Assembly (NCBI GenBank): GCA_027405735.1 | Contig: JAPEHQ010000004.1 | Span: forward strand, 2,170,001 to 2,234,000 | Reading direction: 5' to 3' | DNA from: Mucor racemosus | Lineage: Eukaryota; Mucoromycota; Mucoromycetes; Mucorales; Mucoraceae | DNA: 64,000 nucleotides | Shown: piece after piece, positions 47,459 to 60,285 of the stretch | Position numbering within the stretch: the first letter of the stretch is position 1 | How the letters are laid out: each line of letters begins with the position of its first letter | Translations under genes and position numbers: made by a program | The notes under the pieces: generated by a model | Databases searched by the model: none | Told to the model about the DNA's origin: nothing | What the model saw: the letters and a program-made list of their open reading frames with translations, nothing else

Positions 47459-47989
47459 ATGCCTTCAGAATTAGGATGTCCAGAAGGACCAGATGACATG
47501 ATTTCTAGTACAAAAATAGCACAAGATCATATCAGAGATTTACTAGACCCCGAATTCACAACGGAAGAAGAAGATATTGACGACGACGACGACGACGATG
47601 ATGATGATGATGATTATGATTATGATGAAGAACTTGAATTTGCATATCAATGTGATTTTCAAAAGAAGCGACCCAATAAACCATGTTCCAAAACATCTCT
47701 TTTATCCAACTTATTATCGACATCAGCAGGTGCTGCTGCTGTAACCACTACAGAGCAATGCGATGACATTTCAAGACCGAAATTAATCAACCTACAGAAA
47801 TCCTTGTCTGTACCAATTCCTCCTGCTACTTATTCCAATTCAACAACAGCAACATCAGACCCATTATCAGAAAGTTTAAAACGAAATCTTGAATGGGAAC
47901 ATTGCCAAAATTTATTGAAAAAATATCAAGAAAATAAAAAAACTTCTAATCATGAAGTTTCTTGGACAGATAATTTTAGTAAATGGTAA
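47459..47989 (+). CDS. Acidic protein of unknown function
   Basis: Single exon, 176 residues. The start (PSELGCPEGPDDMISSTKIA) looks folded. It is followed by a run of about 12 Asp residues, a Ser/Thr-rich middle, and a charged C-terminal segment (EWEHCQNLLKKYQ...VSWTDNFSKW) that may be a short conserved helix. No family recognised. Composition, clean start context and stop support a real gene. Confidence 0.6.
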   Translation: MPSELGCPEGPDDMISSTKIAQDHIRDLLDPEFTTEEEDIDDDDDDDDDDDDYDYDEELEFAYQCDFQKKRPNKPCSKTSLLSNLLSTSAGAAAVTTTEQCDDISRPKLINLQKSLSVPIPPATYSNSTTATSDPLSESLKRNLEWEHCQNLLKKYQENKKTSNHEVSWTDNFSKW

Positions 47990-48433
47990 ATTATAATTGT
48001 AAATAAAGGATAAACAATTTAAACATAAAGCAAGTTACACAAATCATATTGTCAACTTGTAACTCAGTGAAAAACGATGCAGCAACAAGCTAAGTAAAAA
48101 GGGGATAACAATCAGGCTACTTTTGCTTCTCTTTCCATCTCTTTCACACTCTCTCTCTTTTGTATTTTAATGTTGTTTTGAAGGGCAAGATATTGAGCTT
48201 ATTTTTACTTGTTTTAATCTCGGTTTATTTATATACAACATATTTACATTTATACATACTATTCCCCGCTTAGAATCCCTCTCCTACTATCCCCCCTCCC
48301 TTCCCCCCTTTTTAATATATAACTAATAATAATAATAATAATATGACATTAGGTACCTTAAAATAGTATACAACACATAATAATAGATTTTTGACTAATC
48401 TTTATTTCTTTTTTTCTTTTCTTTTTGTTAAAT
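47990..48433. promoter_or_regulatory. Intergenic with pyrimidine-rich tracts
   Basis: CT-rich blocks near 48121-48170 and 48285-48310 lie upstream of the start at 48434, typical of fungal promoters and leaders. No specific site was identified. Confidence 0.4.
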
Positions 48434-51400
48434 ATGTTATCAGATGAGCACTACATTTGTCAAAGAGCTGCTAATGCCATCATATCCGAGATTGGTCCTT
48501 TTAGAGTCTCAACCGATGCTTTGCAAGCTATAAATCAATTTCTGGACGAATTTATAGTCCTTTTACTAACATGCTCACTATCATTGGATCTATCTCAAAT
48601 CAAATCTGTAGTTGTTAGTTTATTACCTTCAACATTGGGTAAAAACGCTATTGTTGAGGCAGAACTCGAAGTCAAGACTTTTACAGAAACAGAAATTATT
48701 GATTATGATTTATACGAACGTATGCGAAACTTGGCTGAAAAGGACTTTCCCTTGAATGAGGCTGTGCCACTTTTAAGAGAAAAATGTTTCGAATTTTGTA
48801 CATTAGCTGACAAAGACGATCAAATGTATTTACAAAAGAGTATTCGACAAAAGAGAAATGAAGCAAATATGAAGGTTATTATTTCACCTATTGTGGCTAT
48901 TTATGTAACAACTGTCATGGAACATATTGCAGAATATCTATTAACAGCAGTTGCAATGACAGCTGAACATGAAGATACAGATTATGTTCGAGTAAAGGAA
49001 GTGTTTTTGGCTTTGATTGATGATATTCAGTTGGGCGATGTGTTTCATAGAATGGATTTGAAAGATAAGATGGAGGTGAGTTAAAATTGGGGATATACAG
49101 GTTATATGTGCTTAATGTATATATATATATATATAATTAGAAAAGAGCTGGTTTCTTGAATACAAATGTACCAAGAACATCTTATTTACCGAATCCCACA
49201 GCAGCATCGAATAATAATAGAAAAAGTTATACCATTGACCAACAACGTAAGTGATTTCGTACAAATAAACAAGCAAAAGAAAAAGCTCATTAATTACTAT
49301 TGTTACACAGATGAAAATGGTTCATTCTTGGACATAACATTTGACGATCTTGATTTGGATTATTTTGACGATAACCCACGCAAAAGCACAGTTTCAACCA
49401 CTTATAAAGTGCCTGAAATGGCTCGACCCCATTCAGCCATGTCATATTCAAGCACAACAACTGCAAATACGAGTGCAATGAACAATAATAGTAATAGAAA
49501 ATCAACCTTTCATCTATTCAAGAATAATCGAAATTCCTTTAGTGGGGATGTGCTACCACGTGCTTCCTCTCCTGCTTCAGTTTATGACCCAGATGCACCA
49601 AATAACACTATGAATTTTGATGATTTAATAAAGTCAGGTGGAACTGTCAAAGTGTCGCTTACACCAAATAGGTTAAGATCAATTGAACATAAGGATGAAC
49701 TGGCGCCTCCTCAGCCTACCTGGGAACGCCGTTCAACAAGTTCGTCTTCTCCAAGATTATCTGCTGTAAATGCTGTACCATCAAGACCTTCATCACCTTT
49801 GGTGACAAACCAGAATCAAAATGCTGCTAAAAAGTTGCCTCAACCAACGTCTCTTTCATCGTCTTCGGGCTCTTCCTCTTCTTCATTAAATGGTAATAAT
49901 GATCAAGATGCTATTCAAGTCGATTATCATAAGCCTAAAATGTCAATTGAGGTACCAAAAATCAATGCTCGTCCTCAAACACCATCTTCACCACTCAGTA
50001 AAAAGAGTTTCATTGTTAATGATGCCAGTAGGTTTGAAAATCCTCGTAATGCGCCCAAACCTCCACCATCGTTATCTTCTGATTCTTTACCAGCAACTAT
50101 TCCCATTGCTTCTCCTTTAATTCATCCACCTAGCAGCATTAAATCACCTACACTCAGTGCTGCTACTATTCCTAATAATAAACCACCATCGAATATTAAT
50201 AGTAATACTACCAAGTCACCCATAATGTCATCTCCACCTACACCAAAGCCTACTGTGATTACACCATTAGGTAAATTACCACCTACTTCACCAAAAATAG
50301 CGCCTTCCATTAAATCCACCAATGCCAATGCTTCAACAACATCTGTAAATAACAATAGCAATGATTCAATTGCATCAACTATCTCATCAGTAGTTAGTAT
50401 GCCATCACCTATTGTCAAAAGTACTACTTCAACTACTATTTCTAGTCAAGAACCACCATTACCTCGACCTACAAAATCCAATAATAATAATAATAATAAC
50501 ACTAATACCACCACCACCACCACCACCACCACCACGACTACACCTAATAAAATGAATACAAATGGAATGGTAATTCGCAGAAGTAGTATGAGTAGTAGAA
50601 AGAGTCGCGAAAATTTGAGAAAATTAAAGGAAGAGCAATTGCAAAAAGAATTGGCTGCAGTTGTAGTAGATGAACCATTACCAACATCTGTATTGAAATC
50701 AGATGATGTTATCAATGCATCAACGGTGCAAGTATTAACAGATGAACCTCAACAAATTGATAGCAACAGTGATGGTGACATCTCACCATCAGCAGCAGTA
50801 CGACAAGTTCGATTTGATAGCAAGGAAATTGCTGATACAAACACAAATAAACAAGAAGCATCTTTACTCAATGATCCTATTGTTCCAAATATCGCTCCAA
50901 ATGCTTTAGATGGCTCTTCTCCTCCTCCAACATCAGAACTTCCTCCAACACCTAATAGCAATGGAGTTATTCCTCGAAAGAAGACACCTACTTTATCTCC
51001 TGAAAGACCATCTAGTATGGTTGCTAAACGTGCATCCATGGTTAGCAGTAACCGTAGAAGATCAATGCACGAAGACGTCTTGTTACGACAAAGAGTATCC
51101 ACCGTAGGATCTGTTAGTGTATCTATCAAACAATGGGATGACATTTTGAAATCAGAAGAACCCATCACAACCACTAATAGTAATGGTGTAATTCCACCTG
51201 CTGCTCACCGTCGATCTGTTCTAAGACAATTACGTCAACAACAACAACAACAAGTTGACAAGCAAGATCAAGACGGAACCTCTCCAACAGGAGCAAATAA
51301 CAATGCAGTTTTAGATAAAGTACTTAAATTTGAAAGAGCATCTACATTGGATGACCATCAAAGAGTATCTCATATGCCAAGAAGAGAAAGATTCTTGTAC

Positions 51401-51688
51401 TTACAACAAGATCCTTCTGCAATTGAACGTAAATCAAGTATTTTACCACCAAAGAAACCAATTATTCAACATCATCATCGTGGAGTTGGTATAGATCAAG
51501 GAGTTCAAACCGATTTTATCAAAGAAAACTCCAAGAAGCACAATAGTCATTCTAGCAATGGCAATGATGATGATGATGACGATGATGAACATGGTGAAGT
51601 AGATGGTGATGAAGAATGGTTCTTGCAAGATTCTGAATGGGATGAACAAGAAGAAGTGGCCATGGTTGAATGGCTTCTTGGAGAATGA
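48434..51688 (+). CDS. Histone-fold-like N-terminus with long disordered tail
   Basis: Exons 48434-49075, 49141-49246 and 49311-51688 join in frame to 1,041 residues. The first ~214 residues are folded and helical. One block (STDALQAINQFLDEFIVLLL) resembles the central histone-fold helix, and a second (VAIYVTTVMEHIAEYLLTAV followed by FLALIDD) resembles H2A. The rest is Ser/Pro/Thr/Asn-rich with PxxP segments, Asn and Thr runs, a basic coiled stretch (RKSRENLRKLKEEQLQKEL), and a conserved-looking acidic end (EWDEQEEVAMVEWLLGE). It could be a chromatin or scaffold protein. The fold call is from pattern only. Confidence 0.7.
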
Positions 51689-51891
51689 TTAGGGAATCAA
51701 CGAGTCACCTAATAACACTCTTATTTAGGCCAATCATTAATGAATACATCACTTGTTGTTGATGTTGTGCAGATGTATTTAAATAAAATTGTAATTCCCC
51801 CTCCTTTCATATTCATTGTAATTTCTCTCTCTCTCTCTCTCTCTTTCTTTTTTTCTCTTGAATAAACTTAAAAAAGACACGAATATATACA

Positions 51892-52603
51892 ATGAGTTCT
51901 TTGTTATTACCAACTGTTTATCTTGGAGGATGCATTGCTGCAATGAGCGCATTCTCATATGTGTATCGTAGAGCTACAAGTAAATAATATGCACGCAATA
52001 GGTTGTCATGGTTACTAAAATATATACATAGTGCTTCAATCCATGGAAGCTTGGTTCCCCATTAATACTCAAAAGGAAGAATACATTGCGCTTTTAAATT
52101 GTGAACCATCTGTTCCTGAACATCATTTACGTGCTGCTCTTTTACGTCGTGCCATGGAAGCTGTACGCCGTCTAGTTCAAGTTCAACAAGAAAAGCCTGC
52201 TTTGCAACAATTAATGAAGACAGGTAGCATAGGTGATGATCTTTGGCGCGAATTTACTGCTGCTGAACAAGAAATTACAGCCGAATTACAGGAAATTGCC
52301 GTGGAAGCTAATACATTCAAAGAAGGTTGGGGACAAACTATCTTTAGTACAGCAGCACAAATGTTGGAACACGAAAAACAAAAACAAATGCAATTAGATA
52401 TGAAGGCCATGTTGGAACAAGAAAATTTACGTAAAAAGAAGCAAGATGAAGCAGACGCAAAGGAAGCTAAAGAAAATGAACAAAAGATGAAAGAAAAGCG
52501 TGAAAAAGATGCTAAAAAGGCTGAAGAGGATTTATTAAAGATGGAAATGAAGGAAAAGAAATCAGCAGCAGCAGCAGCATCAACAGCATCAAAGAAAAAG
52601 TAA
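51892..52603 (+). CDS. sec66: Sec66 (Sec71), Sec62/63 translocation complex subunit
   Basis: Exons 51892-51979 and 52032-52603 join in frame (52-bp intron) to 219 residues. One N-terminal membrane helix (about 5-25, LLPTVYLGGCIAAMSAFSYV), then the conserved Sec66 block: WFPINTQKEEYIALL, AALLRRAMEAVRRL, KPALQQLMKTGSIGDDLWR and EANTFKEGWGQTIF. The C-terminal third is a Lys/Glu-rich coiled coil ending in Ala and Lys runs. With Sec62, Sec63 and Sec72 it helps post-translational protein import into the ER. It starts 200 bp after the previous gene on the same strand; a (CT)n tract at about 51826-51845 lies just upstream. Confidence 0.9.
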
Positions 52604-52845
52604 AAAATAAAATAAGAATAAAGTGTATATTTTTCTCTCTCTCTCTCCTTAATCACTGTATATTTTGGTAAGGTTTCGTCGTACAGTAATTCTTGATTGT
52701 TGTTTAAGGTATTCAAGGAGTTGTTTTTTATTTTGACAAGTTTTTTTCACATCGTCAAATCTGTTTTGAGTATTTAAGAACAAGAAGGAAACAATCTTGT
52801 TGATCTCTCTTCATCTTTATCTTCCTTTTTCTATTTTAATAACTA

Positions 52846-54244
52846 ATGGTCGAATCTTCAGAAGCAATTTATATTGATTTGGGCATTGTTGGTCCAGACG
52901 TTCTCGAAATTATATCAGAATTGATTTCACTTGTATGCATTACTGTATTGGCCACTGCTATCGGTTCAAAGACATATGGAGAAACTCTAAAGACCATCAA
53001 TTACGGTCGATTTATGGTTATTATTTTGTATTTATTATCTTGGGCATTCGCATTTACATCTGCTGTTGTAGTGTCTACAAATAATAGTAAGATTGTCAAA
53101 TAGCATAGTCATTTCACAAGTTAACCAACACATTTTTACCAGATAATATGACATCTTGCACTTTGGGTATGCTTTCTTGTGATATTTTTTACGCTGGTAG
53201 TAAAGTTGTAGTTTATGCTTGGTTGATTGAACGTATTTATTTGGTTACTGCTGTAAAAACATCTCGCTTCAAGACATGGTCATATAGAATTCATCTATGT
53301 ATGTTGTGTCCATATATTATTATTTTCGCACTTATGGTATATATATACACATGTACAAGAATAACATTGGTTTGATATTAACACATTGCTTATAGTTGGT
53401 TTACAGAAATATTTATTTAGAAGCTGACGGAAAATGTACCATTGGTTTGCAGCTGATTGCCAGTGTTCCTTTACTTGTAAATATCAATTTTTTGTATAGA
53501 TATTCCTTTACTAATATCTATCTTCTTAGGTATATGATTTCGTATGTTGTAAATCTATCAATATATCAATTTTTTTTATATTAACCAGAACTATAGATTC
53601 TCAATTTATATTTAACGTGGCTTTTTATGGCACCATTAATGAACATTGGACTTACATCAAGAGCAAACTGGAAGAGGTCAAGATTATATAAACTTGCTCG
53701 TCGTACTTTAGTAGCATCCGTTGTATCCTTACTCATCTCCTTTGCCAACGTTTTAGTTGTAGTTATAACAAAGGGGCATGAAAGAGGGTTAGTTTGTCTT
53801 ACCATGTGTACCGTGGATGTTACTGTAAATATAATATTTGTTTTTCATTTATATTTTCTACCGTTTTTAGTTAGCTAATTCTTTTGTATAATAGATCAAT
53901 GCTGTTACAGTTTATTGGGTAAATATAATGCAAAAAAATTATGTTTTCCTTCTTCACTAACTTCTTTGATAAAGGTTACAACAAATAAGAAAACTGGCAG
54001 CAAAGATGTCAATGGCAAAAATAAGACAATTTACACAAATGACCACATGTCGGCTGAACTTACTTTTGACGCTGCAGAACCCCAAGATAAACATCATCAA
54101 CAAGCTAAATATGACTTTGCTTCTATTCAATTAGATAGAGATAGTAAACTTAATCATGAAGAAGAAGATAGTGGTGGAGAGAATAGTAGTATCAGATCAA
54201 CTCAGATCTCTCAATTAAGCGCAAAACCTTTACACAGTTATTAG
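52846..54244 (+). CDS. Seven-helix receptor-like membrane protein
   Basis: Exons 52846-53086, 53143-53336, 53396-53476, 53530-53541, 53597-53824, 53895-53918 and 53975-54244 join in frame to 349 residues. Exons 4 and 6 are only 12 and 24 bp. Seven hydrophobic helices can be read: LEIISELISLVCITVL, MVIILYLLSWAFAF, the helix ending VVVYAWLIERIYLV, LCMLCPYIIIFALML, LIASVPLLVYDFILNLYLTW, VSLLISFANVLVVVI and LVCLTMCTVDVTINAVTVYW. The ~85-residue tail is hydrophilic with Ser/Thr and acidic patches. Topology and ERIYL at the end of helix 3 recall GPCR-like proteins. Ligand and family are not recognised. Without exon 4, YDF in helix 5 would be lost. Confidence 0.75.
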
Positions 54245-56329
54245 AACATTCTACAAAAAAAAAAAAAAAAAAAAACCAGTTTTTTTGTCTCATTTTATTT
54301 AATTTTAATATTTATTATTCTTTTTCTTTTTTTTTACTCCTGAAATGTCGTTTTTGTCAATAAAGGAATAATCTTGATTGTGTTTTATGTAATGCGAACA
54401 AATTAAAAAATTAAAGCTGTTTGTTCTACATGTAGATATACTATCAGACCGAAGTATATTAAATCGATAGAATATTTCATTTAAAAAATAGAATCCAGTA
54501 TTAAATGCAGATTGTGGTTATTGGCTTTTGCTTTGCTTTGTTTTGATTTCTGTTTGTAGCACACATTTTATTGATTTGCAAAAAAAAAGTTGTACAATCG
54601 ATTTCCATATTCAGTGTACATATCTTTTAGATATGACCCTTGATATAGACTTGCTGTTCTCATACATCTATCTATCTATCTCAGTACAGTGTATATACTT
54701 GGAATTTATGTATATTAAACCCCTTTTTAATGAGAAGCTTTAGAGTCCCAGTTTAAAGTTATAATCTTTCCGAAAAAAATATCAGGTTATATAACCACAA
54801 AATAGGAGTGTTCATATAGTCAAGGAAACACTTTTTAAATATGTTATTGTCGTCAGGGACCAGCATTTCAATCTGGTGGCCGAGTATTAATAGATTTGCC
54901 AAAAAACGGAGCCTTTCAGGGGTAAAAAATCAATAGAGAAATTAAATGTGTGATTCTCCTGTTACAAGAGGAAGCTTTTTTCCCAAAAAAATACGATTGT
55001 ATACTTTACATGCTTTTTTATAACTCTTTGAGTTTATTTATTGTGCTTTATGCATAGCTTTATCTGTAAAAACTCTTGAAAAAATTGGTTACTGCAAATC
55101 GACAGCTAAAATAATTGAAATCCCGCTATTTTTTGGGGGTTTTTTTCGAAATTTGATGCAATTTTGATTTCGTTGACACTTCTACGCGAATTAAACAAAA
55201 AGTAGTATAGCAACCATCCTTGTATTATTAAATGTTATTTGTACAGAATCTAATTGCGCATCTAACGGTGCTATTTTTAGCCACATTTTGAGTAGAAAAT
55301 AATTCAAAAATTACAATAACAGAAATATCAGTTTTTTGTAGAAAAGTTGTTTTTATGAATAAGAAATAGCAAATTAGATAATTCAATAAAAAAGAGTAGG
55401 AAATTCTGGTCATTTTTGATTAAGAAATACCATATTGAAAAATCCCGATATGCAGGTTTAAAGTCGAATTTAGCGATTTGGAGCGATTCAGCCTTGTAAG
55501 TACAAGGGTTTTTGAGGTCTGTTTTCACTTAATTTTTCACAACTTCAAAAATGAGAGAAAAAAATGTAGAAAGTAGTTGTGCATTATGAAAAATGGTTTG
55601 GACTTAATTGGAGATTTGGAAACTGCAGAAAAGTGCCTAAAATAATTCTTTAGAATTCTTATTTTGTTGCTGATTTGCTGCTGTTCTATAGAGAATGAGC
55701 TCTTTGTTGGTCTTGATTGCTACTACTCAATCAAATACAAGTAGACCGTAAGCCGCTAGATATCCCTCAGATATTAAATATCTATAAATCCGAGTATGTG
55801 GGATTATATTCTCCACACGAAACTGTATACGCGGAGGAAAACCATTAAACACATTTTACCCAATTTCAGACTGATTTATTTGTATATTAACCTAAAATTT
55901 CGAGCAAATAACATACAATATATCATCTGCGGGTATATCCTTTGTATTTACTTGGCACATTCATTTGCAGAACAAGTTTCAAAGTGAACAACTCTTGCGG
56001 GGAGTAGCGGATTCAAACGGTAAGAGAGACAGCTTTTCGATCCACATTAATAATAAAAAACCTTTTTTTTTAACGACAACAATGAATAAATGAAACATGT
56101 ATAATTAAGTTGGAGCCTTTTTGTTTGATTTGGTTTCATTTACATACGGATATCATGCCCTAACTTTTTTATATTTATAAAGTGCGTGTATTCAACATAC
56201 AGGCAGATTGTCACACACACACACACACACACACAAAAATTTTGATATATTTTGGCAGCAAGCAGTTTTTTTTTTTGACGCGGGCGAGTATCAATCTTTT
56301 TTCTTTTTACTATTGAATAATAATATAAA
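54245..56329. other. Long intergenic region, no gene recognised
   Basis: 3' UTR with a 21-base A-run, then AT-rich DNA with many short unsupported ORFs. A (CA)n microsatellite lies at 56212-56235. Confidence 0.5.
56212..56235. repeat. (CA)12 microsatellite
   Basis: Twelve CA units, about 95 bp upstream of the Apq12-like start. Confidence 0.9.
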
Positions 56330-56764
56330 ATGGATAATTTCAACAACTCTTTTAATGTTACCATGCAAGCATTTCAACTAATCTCGGAAGCTTATACGTT
56401 TTGCTATGTAAATCTTCAAAAATCCAATATTCCTCTACCTGCACCGGAGCAAGTTTTGTCAGCAACAAGAACAACCGTTTCATATATTTTGTCAAATTCA
56501 CCTAGTTTTATTCGACAATTGTATGGCGTAATTTCACAAATGATTATCGAATCCAATATTATGGGCATATTCCTTTCATTGGTTATTTTATATACCTTTT
56601 ATTGTTTAATTATGGGAATGTTCAAATGGATTTATCGCTTAATTTATGGATTTGTTCGATTTAGTCTAATTTTATTAGTCATTGGAGCTGGATTATATTT
56701 TACGCACATTTACATGTTTGATGGTACTGCAACACATAAAGAATCAACAAAATCATATAGTTAA
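56330..56764 (+). CDS. Small membrane protein, Apq12-like
   Basis: Single exon, 144 residues. Two close hydrophobic helices (MGIFLSLVILYTFYCLIMGM and FVRFSLILLVIGAGLYF) separated by a short amphipathic WIYRLIYG stretch, with a hydrophilic N-terminal half. This layout fits Apq12, a nuclear-envelope and ER protein needed for nuclear pore assembly and membrane fluidity. Sequence identity is too low to be sure by eye, so other two-helix ER proteins remain possible. Confidence 0.5.
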   Translation: MDNFNNSFNVTMQAFQLISEAYTFCYVNLQKSNIPLPAPEQVLSATRTTVSYILSNSPSFIRQLYGVISQMIIESNIMGIFLSLVILYTFYCLIMGMFKWIYRLIYGFVRFSLILLVIGAGLYFTHIYMFDGTATHKESTKSYS

Positions 56765-56886
56765 AATAAATAAAAAATGACTTTATTGTTTATATATTAG
56801 AATGAAAAATGAACAGTTTTTGATAAGATGAAGTTTGTGTGTGCCTGTGTGTGTGTGTGGAAATGAATATAAAATGTGTGTTTTTT

Positions 56887-58559
56887 TTAGTCTCTACGAG
56901 TGAAACGGATTCTACTATCCTCGGGAACAACAACCATAGAGGTATAATCAGGCTTGGGAACATTTTCAGTTAAACCTTCAAAATCAAATCTTTTGATAAA
57001 AGTACCAATAATGGCCTTGAGTTGCAAGTAACCAAACTTTTCACCAATACAACGATGGCGACCAGCACCGAAAGGAAGGAAAGGACTACGGGAAGAGATA
57101 CCAACGGCACCAAAACCATAATCAATGTTGGCATCATCTCCAACTTCAAGTTGATGAACGGGATCAGTCTTTTCAGACCAACGTTTAGGTTCCCATTTCA
57201 TAGGGTTATTGAAATAAGCAGGATCAATTTGAGTGACACCAGGAGCTGCACAAAGAAAATTACCCTTGGGAATCTCAAGACCAGTTTTTTCATAAACCAT
57301 CTTGTCTACAACAACACGACGCATCATGTTGAAAATAGGAGGGTGAAGACGAAGAGTTTCTCTAACAACATCTTCCAAGAAAGTAAGTTCTTCTAAATTA
57401 TCATATGTGAATTCAACCTGGAGAGAACCAAGTTTTTCAATCATTTCTTGACGAACAGCCTTGATAATATCAGGACGATGAGCAAGTTCTAAGATAGCCC
57501 AAGCAGAAGTAGTAGAAGAGGTATGTTGTCCACCAAAAAGAGCAGCAGTTAAAATACCACAGACTTGATGATCGGGAAGAGCAGAACCATCCTTGTAACG
57601 AGCATCCATAAGAGCTTGAAGAAGATCATCATGAACCTTTCCAGTAGTATCAGCACGTCTATTTTTAATAATTTTTTCATAGAGAACAGCTAATTTTTCA
57701 CGAGCTTCATCACGTTTACGATAGGCAGGAAGAGGCAAATTAGGGAACATGAAATTAATGGGACGGAAACCTTGATCCAAATCATAATAAAGTTGAGCAA
57801 CACCATCATCAAGAGCATTACGAATTTCAGGACCAAGGAGAGAACGAGAAGCAGTGTTAATGATAAGAGAACCAAACATTTTGTAAGAATCAACAACGCC
57901 AGTCTTTTCAAACTTATCAAAGAACATGTGGCATTCATTGATAATAAGGGGTACATCCTTACGGAAAGTCTCAATGTTTAAACCACCCTTGATAAATCTT
58001 TTTTGTTCCATAAAGACACTATGAGCAGTATCAAATACAATATCATTACCAAAGACATACTTTGTCATATGGTTGTAAGCAGCAGCAGCAGAAGCAACAT
58101 TTTGCTTGGCATTAAAGACAAATTGGTTGCCATCAGGGCCTAAGCAAGCAGTAATCTTTTTGTTTAAAAGTTGAAAGGTAAAGACATCACCATACTTTTT
58201 TTGGCATTTTTGGAGAAAGGTAATAGGATCTCTGATGAAAATGTTAATATTATCATAAGCATAAAGAATGTATATACTACTTACTTTCCAAATTCAATAG
58301 CATTTCCCATAATAGGGACCCAGGAGAATACAGTAGGAACCATCTTTGGATCCTTAGGAAAAACCTACATTACATTTATATATATGTTAGACCTGTCCAA
58401 TGCCAGTCGCTCTTCTATCCGGTCTGTGCACACAGACAACACCAAACTTACCAATTGAGATAAAATATGGAAACACCAATAAAATACAATGGCCATAAAG
58501 GCCTTATAAATAAAATCAGTAATAGAGAATCCTGACAGAAGAGTAGAAATAATTGCCAT
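56887..58559 (-). CDS. cyp51: Lanosterol 14-alpha-demethylase, CYP51 (Mucorales F5 type)
   Basis: Exons 58559-58452, 58364-58285 and 58231-56887 join in frame to 510 residues. An ATG at 58601 would add 14. The N-terminus is a membrane anchor. Motifs: I-helix AALFGGQHTSSTTSAW (about 292-307), ExxR as ETLR (354-357), and the heme loop FGAGRHRCIGE with Cys 457. It removes the 14-alpha-methyl group of lanosterol-type sterols in the ER and is the target of azole drugs. In the B-C region it reads VFGNDIVFDTAH: Phe 129 stands where most fungi have Tyr. This Phe is known for the F5 paralogue of Mucorales and is linked to natural resistance to short-tailed azoles. The start at 58559 makes this residue 129, which supports it. 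Confidence 0.96.
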
Positions 58560-58601
58560 TATAGTATAAATAATATAAGAATAAAATAAAGATGTTCTCA
58601 T

Positions 58602-60285
58602 ATTTTTGTTTTTGGTTCAGATCTAATAAATACTAATCCGGAGTTCCAATGAAGCTTGTGTCAAGACGGGGTGGTAAATTACATACAGCGTGTCACCATC
58701 GGTATCAATGACAGACTTGAATATGAAATCGAACCATTTTTTTACAACGAATTTTCAATTATAAATCTCTACCTATTTCCAATTTTATTTTGTGATTGTA
58801 TATAATTAAGTTTTCCACTCATTAAATAGTTAAAATTTAGCGGAAAAGTCTAGTGTAAATCAGATTTTTTTATTTTCTTTATTTTGACATGTCTGTGACA
58901 ATATAAATGATTTTTAATAAAGCAAATATAAGAAGAAAAAAACAATACAATAGCATACCGCTATTGTCATTCTGTTTGTACCAGTGATTATTTATCACAA
59001 TAAAAAAATACGGCATAAAAATTTTTTAAAGCGACAAACGAAATCAGACAAATTTATTTTCATCAACGGATTTTCTTTATAAAACCATGATATGTGATAG
59101 TAATCTTTGGATCAGCAGGAACTCATATAATAGAAACTAAACCTTTGCTATTTAATATTTGAGGTCTTTTGTCAGATTAAGCATTTTCACCTTATTGTTA
59201 TCACTGATCTGGGTAATAATGTTCAGTTGAATCCATGTTTCGATGTTCTACACAATCAGTATATTCGTTGAAATATAAATATGTTCAGAATGTAAATAAT
59301 GCATGTATCAAATGATCGTAATTAATATGGAATTGATACGTATGTTATATGATTTTAATGCTAATGCAATCCCAAAAAAAAGTATAAATGCCTGGTAATT
59401 GATGCGTTCTGTACTACTTTTACCATTTTCAAATTCACGGGCCGTTGCGACCGCAACCAATCGGTTCATATTATGCAAAGAAAATTACAAACAAACACTG
59501 ACCATGCTTTTAGCTTGTAAATCTCTTTGTATATTGCACGACATCTAATTGCGAAATAACTTGGCATGATGTCAAGAGAGACGTTCTTGAGACTCTTATT
59601 ATCAAATTAGAATGATTTCGTAATCAATAGAAGAGTTGAGCGTACGCTATCAGGACCACGATGCAGATATTATATAGTATAATGTCATTGGTATTAGAAC
59701 ATTTTAAAAAAAAAACTAGTCAGTAAAATCGCTTTGAATCACATACTTTTATGCACAACATGCCTGATACATTTCTTTTTTTTTTCAAGTATTGATCAAC
59801 TCACTTTACGTTTCCCTTTGAATTATCTATGAATGTTTCTGTGATTATATGTACGTATGTTTGCTGGTCATTTCCAAATCGACAAGTAAAGACATGATTT
59901 AGATAGATTTTCCTGATTCGAAATTTAAGCTTCTCTATAAAGCCTCTCTTAACTGATTTACAATTATGGGAAACATGGAAACATATCTATACTATGTCTT
60001 CTGGCTATATCCAAATCGAAAAATACGAAGGATTATACTAGATTTGTATTTTCTAAAATAACTATCAATTTATGTTCAACTGGGAAAAAAAATATCAAGT
60101 CAAATAAACAATCATAAACAAGGCATTTACAATACACATTTTGCTTTTTTGTATTGTAGATAGTAAATTTGAAATAAACATCAAGAAATACCATTATTGC
60201 TTAAATGCAAGCATTAATTGGGTCCTAAGCCGAATAGCTTACAGCATATTATGTAATATTTATTTATTACTTTTGATATTTAAAT
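58602..60285. other. Gene-free stretch
   Basis: CYP51 promoter side, then AT-rich DNA. No gene or known repeat recognised. Confidence 0.5.

Noticed and set aside
50122..51174. Minus-strand ORFs within 49311-51688
   Set aside because: Shadows of the low-complexity plus-strand exon; no domain and no splice logic.
57022..57396. Plus-strand ORF opposite CYP51
   Set aside because: Antisense to conserved P450 motifs; composition follows the P450 codons.
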